Assembly (NCBI GenBank): GCA_950097015.1
Contig: CATNEN010000025.1
Location: forward strand, 992,001 to 1,056,000
Origin: Macrostomum hystrix
Lineage: Eukaryota > Platyhelminthes > Macrostomidae
Direction of reading: 5' to 3'
DNA: 64,000 nt
Position 1 is the first letter of the stretch. Each line of letters begins with the position of its first letter. The position numbers were made by a program, and so were the translations under genes. Below the pieces are notes generated by a model that made no database searches, was not told the DNA's origin, and saw only the letters and a list, made by a program, of their open reading frames with translations. Shown in pieces: positions 60,040 to 64,000 of this stretch.

Positions 60040-60655
60040 ACAGACGGATAGGAAGTGAGATCAACAAACTGACAGACAGTGAGATAAACAAACTGACAGA
60101 CAGTGAGATAAACAAACTGACAGACAGTGAGATAAACAAACTAACAGACAGTGAGATAAACAAACAGACATTCAGTGAGATAAACAAACTGATAGACAGT
60201 GAGATAAACAAACAGAGAGACAGTGAGATAAACAAACTGACAGACAGTGAGATAAACAAACTGACAGACAGTGAGATAAACAAACTGACAGACAGTGAGA
60301 TAAACAAACAGACAGACAGTGAGATAAACAAACTGACAGACAGTGAGATAAACAAACAGACAGACAGTGAGATAAACAAACAGACAGACAGTGAGATAAA
60401 CAAACTGACAGACAGTGAGATAAACAAACAGACAGACAGTGAGATAAACAAACTGACAGACAGTGAGATAAACAAACAGACAGACAGTGAGATAAACAAA
60501 CTAACAGACAGTGAGATAAACAAACAGACATACAGTGAGATAAACAAACTAACAGACAGTGAGATAAACAAACAGAGAGACAGTGAGATAAACAAACAGA
60601 CAGACAGTGAGATAAACAAACAGACAGACAGTGAGATAAACAGAGAGACAGACAA
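60040..60655. repeat. 24-bp array
   Basis: About 25 units of acagacagtgagataaacaa plus actg or acag. No stops on the minus strand. Confidence 0.96.
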
Positions 60656-60929
60656 TGAGATTTTCGCTTTCTTGCACTCTCTTTATCAATTGCTTTAGCT
60701 CAGTGTTTCGCTAAAGCAGACAAGATTAAGGAATCGACTTGGCTAAGACTTGGCTAAGAACAAATTCAAGATAGGCCTATTTAAGCAACTCATGTCTCCT
60801 TTGTGTCACTGGCAACTGTGCCTTCCTGCTTGTTCGTCTTTTGAACTTTTTTATAAATCGCCGTTTCAATTCTTCCTAATTTCACCTGAACATTTTTCCA
60901 CCCTCATCTCCCTTCTATTTAATTCTCAC

Positions 60930-61252
60930 TCCTCTCCCTTTCCTCTTCCCCTCCATCCTCCCCTCCCTCTTCTCCACTCCCTCTTCTCCCCTCCCTCTTC
61001 TCCCCTCCCTCTTCTCCCCTCCCTCTTCTCCCCTCCCTGTTCTCCCCTCCCTCTTCTCCCCTCCCTCTTCTCCCCTCCCTGTTCTCCCCTCCCTCTTCTC
61101 CCCTCCCTGTTCTCCCCTCCCTCTTCTCCCCTCCCTCTTCTCCCCTCCCTCTTCTCCCCTCCCTGTTCTCCCCTCCCTCTTCTCCCCTCCCTGTTCTCCC
61201 CTCCCTCTTCTCCCCTCCCTCTTCTCCCCTCCCTCTTCTCCCCTCCCTTCTC
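60930..61252. repeat. 14-bp pyrimidine array
   Basis: About 22 units of ctcccctccctctt with a ctgtt variant. Pure C/T strand apart from scattered G. It lies about 60 bp before the acceptor of the next exon. Confidence 0.95.
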
Positions 61253-61312
61253 TCCAATCGCTCTTACCTCCCTTTGTAGCAAAAGCTATTTATTTTTTTA
61301 TAGTCATTCCAG

Positions 61313-62465
61313 ACTTCGCGGTGGTGTCAGTTCAAGTCAGGAGATGCTTCGGCATAAACAAAGCAATGACTGTGATCCAGAACGGTAAGAGGCTGCTTAC
61401 TATTTTTACTTAGTGGCCAAGCATTTTTCTACCTACTATTAGTAGCTCATAATATAAAACGGATTCATTGAACAAAAATCTACCGAAAAATCACATGAAG
61501 CTAGAATGGCCCAAACCAATCGATCTATTTCATTGAAGCATTGGAAGCTTCCCCATCAGACATCCGCAGCCGCCGCCGATGCGGTTCAACGGGCCCCACG
61601 CACCGCTGCCCAGTCGCCGACGTTACCGATTAAGCTGCCAGTCATCCGGCGACCCTACTGATCCGTGTGCCCTGTTTGGCTCGCCAGCCAGTAGCCTCGA
61701 GGACGTAGCTGCGTCAGCGTCGGCTGCCGTCGACACACCGGCAGCTGAGACAGCGGCGGCGGCGGCCGCTGCAGCATCTGCTGTTGTCCCAGTCGGAGCC
61801 GGAGTCCTGGCCACTTCACCAGCCGGACGGCCATCAGATGTCGTACCAGACGGTGAAACGAAACCCGACACGCAGCTCGCAACGGAAGCCGATGTTGATA
61901 AAACGAGCGCTTCGTTCTACGAGTGCTGCGGCCCCAACCTGACTCGCGAGTACATCGAGCGTCACTTCGGTGCCTCCACTGTCGGAGACGCGCCCGAAGC
62001 TCCGGCATCCGCGTCACCAGCGACTCCGCCGCCCTGTTTAACACGACGCCAGGTGCTCGTGAAGGGTCGCATCTATGAGCGACTGACGCCGCCACCGATG
62101 CAGCTGATGCAGACGTCGACGCCACCACAGAGGACGCCGTCACTGCCGTCACCACCGCCGCAGCCCACAGCGAACGCTGAAACAGGATTGTCATTGCCGA
62201 CGCACTTGCCTGAGCTGGCTCAGGCGCCATCTCTGCCGACACCGACTGAGCACACGCCGCTGCAGCCGTCCCTTCAACAGCCAGGCATCGTCGTCGCGTT
62301 CCTCAGTAGCGGCGTCGGCAGCGTGAGAGCGGAATTCCGACGCGCATCGTCCGCCAACGTCGATGAGACAGCGTGCGACGGCCGATCGTTGGAAGATGCG
62401 CCAAGTCATCGACGGCCCCGATTCGCTTCATTGGGCAGCTGGAAGATGGACGAAAACTTCCACGG
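61313..62465 (+). CDS. unrecognised Ala/Pro/Ser-rich protein, partial (two exons)
   Basis: Exon 61313-61384 (after tagtcattccag) encodes LRGGVSSSQEMLRHKQSNDC and ends at donor gtaaga in phase 2. Exon 61560-62465 (after ccccatcag) continues in phase as HPQPPPMRFNGPHAPLPSRR. It then runs about 300 codons rich in Ala, Pro, Ser and Thr with two more structured patches, YECCGPNLTREYIERHFG and RRPRFASLGSWKMDENF, and ends at donor gtgagc. No domain is recognised. The gene continues to the right, where its intron would overlap the opposite-strand RBR gene. It may be the downstream part of the 51-56 kb C2-like gene. An internal start at 61579 is also possible. Confidence 0.6.
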
Positions 62466-62873
62466 GTGAGCACTTTTGAGCAATCCACCAAATGGTCTAG
62501 GTCCAACCCGCGACAGTCTGCTGTCTTGTAGCCAAACCATATTTTTTGCTAACTAAATTATTTCAAAGACGAAGTAGTATATATTTATGATGCATGCATA
62601 AGAGAATGCGGACAATGACAATGCAACGTAATTTTAAATTGAAAGATTTCATTCATTTATCTTTATATTAGACATAAAAACGGATTTTTTTGGTTTGCAA
62701 CTCGCACTCCATTACATTTTTCCCGATTCTCATTGCTGGTGAGGCATGCCTTAAATTTCATAGCTTTTCAATAATGAATTGGAAATAAAATTGAAACTGT
62801 CTCCAAAACACCGTCTGACAACAATGTCATGATCTGGATTGATCAGGGTCAAATCACCTCATTGTCTAGTCAA
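62466..62873. other. spacer, with tRNA-like decay product
   Basis: Near 62495-62535 the minus strand reads gtttggctacaag and gcgggttggacc, a weak A/B-box pair. The rest is AT-rich unique DNA downstream of the RBR stop codon. Confidence 0.35.
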
Positions 62874-64000
62874 TCAATGAGCGCGAAACTGTCCTCCGAA
62901 TTCACCGAGAATTTCGCGCAGCCGCAGGCAGCCAGCCGCCAACTGTCGCTGCAGGCCGTCCAGTCTGTCGCAGACCAGCTTCGCCTTGGCCGGCTCAGAC
63001 ATGTCGCCGAAGCCTCGGCCCTCCAACTGAAGCTCGGCGTGCGCTGACCGGAGCGCCTGCTGAATGGTCTCGCCGATAGTAAGAACCATCGACTGCCACT
63101 TTTCTTCTGCCTCGTTGGCATCCAGCAGCACGCAGGTGTATTCCAGCAGGTAGCTCGACATCAGGGCGTAAGCCACGATCTGGTCGGAGCTGCCGACGGA
63201 CCTGCCGGCAGCCGAGAGCAGGCGGGCAGCCAGTCTAGCCTGGCTCTCCAGGAGGCGCGGGCCTTCATGTCTTGCGCGTCGAGTCCTGATGGCGGTGCAG
63301 TAAATTAGAGACCTCTCACTTGTCGGCGCCAGCAGGTCGTCTTCAGCGAAGAACTTCTTGAAAATGAGACTCGCCCGCTGGTCATTGCAGCTGTGATCCT
63401 GGGAATAAGCGCCGAGGCAGTCCCAGCAAAATTCGTGACCGCAGGCGCAGCTCATGTGTCTGCAGCCCTCGCCCTTCTCGACCAGAATCTGGCAGCCGGA
63501 GCACCTCTTGCCGCGGACTGAGGTCACTGCGAACAGTTCTCGCGAGCGCAGGTTGCCGTGGCCTTTGATTGCCAACTCGCTAAGGTATCTGCTCATTGGG
63601 AGTTTTCAAGAACAAAATGTCAAGAGACGTCCGAAATATTCTGGAAAAAAGTATTCACTCGAAGTTCCGGTTGACTTTACGCTAATTGTCCAACAAGCGG
63701 CTTACCGATCTGTAGTCTCGCAATCCACAGGCCAGTGCGGCTCCTGACCGCAGGCCAGGCAAAAGCTGGTCCAGCAGCTGCACAAGGCGTTCTTCCCGCT
63801 GTCGTCCGCAGCCACTAGAAGGCGTCCGCACCGAGGCAGCGGGCAGAACCGAGACGTCGGCAGGCTGCGCTGCCATGCTCGAAACGCGGCGCCGACCAAC
63901 GCTGGCAGCAGACGCTGCGGACAGAACCAGAGCAGGACGGCTGCGTCGAGCACTGTTGCACAACCGTTGGCCGGACACTCGACTCGCGTGCTGCCAGCCT
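62874..64000 (-). CDS. RBR-type E3 ubiquitin ligase with Ariadne-like C-terminus, partial
   Basis: Two exons on the minus strand, 64000-63706 (open at the window end) and 63588-62874, joined in phase across a 117-bp intron (donor gtaagc). Order: end of RING1 (VECPANGCATVLD), IBR (FCPLPRCGRLL, CSCWTSFCLACGQEPHWPVD), RING2 (CSGCQILVEKGEGCRHMSCA, CGHEFCWDCLGAYSQDHSC), then a helical C-terminus (YALMSSYLLEYTCVLL) resembling the autoinhibitory Ariadne domain. RBR ligases transfer ubiquitin through a RING2 cysteine. The expected catalytic cysteine after HM is present (HMSC, with ACGHEFCW following). N-terminal domains lie beyond the window. Confidence 0.9.

Noticed and set aside
60919-61282. Arg/Glu/Gly-rich minus-strand frame
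   Set aside because: The reverse of the pyrimidine 14-bp array. No coding context.

Overview
This window is animal nuclear DNA. Coding is split by GT-AG introns, coding exons are GC-rich (polyQ, polyA and polyS runs) inside AT-rich non-coding DNA, and the recognisable proteins are metazoan: a TULP4/TUSP-type WD40-tubby protein, a TTLL4-type tubulin polyglutamylase, an ANKFN1/Wide-awake protein, an alpha-SNAP-like copy and an Ariadne-type RBR ubiquitin ligase. The very high load of minisatellites and tRNA-headed SINEs would fit a repeat-rich invertebrate such as a free-living flatworm (Macrostomum-like). The species is inference only; nothing seen proves it.

Layout: 1-0.26 kb, two exons of an unrecognised minus-strand gene cut by the window edge. 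0.5-9.6 kb, intergenic DNA with SINEs and seven tandem-array blocks. 9.7-13.5 kb, TULP4-like gene (minus, 3 exons). 13.5-15.7 kb, AT-rich intergenic DNA. 15.7-16.9 kb, broken alpha-SNAP-like copy (plus). 17.6-20.7 kb, a 3.1-kb 24-bp satellite. 21.65-28.23 kb, TTLL4-like gene (plus, 6 exons), four of whose five introns are each dominated by a different minisatellite. 28.2-40.3 kb, intergenic DNA with many arrays and one possible first exon at 33.88 kb. 40.35-43.99 kb, ANKFN1/WAKE-like gene (plus, 2 exons). 44.9-51 kb, repeats, two SINEs and a long hairpin. 51.3-56.4 kb, three exons of a probable C2-like protein (plus) separated by 36-bp and 30-bp arrays. 57.5-61.3 kb, more arrays. 61.3-62.5 kb, two exons of an unrecognised Ala/Pro-rich protein (plus, continuing). 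62.9-64.0 kb, RBR E3 ligase (minus, cut by the window end).

The genes do not form one pathway. TTLL4 and TULP4 relatives are linked to microtubules/cilia and ubiquitin or signalling, and the RBR protein is a ubiquitin ligase, but their adjacency looks incidental. The most distinctive property is the relation between genes and satellites. Almost every long intron carries its own private array, arrays begin within tens of bases of a splice donor or end in a working acceptor, and several units look like tandem 3' splice sites. Three single-base frame breaks interrupt two otherwise well-conserved genes, and an in-frame TAA interrupts the alpha-SNAP copy. I see no tRNA or rRNA gene, no CRISPR array and no autonomous transposase or reverse transcriptase.
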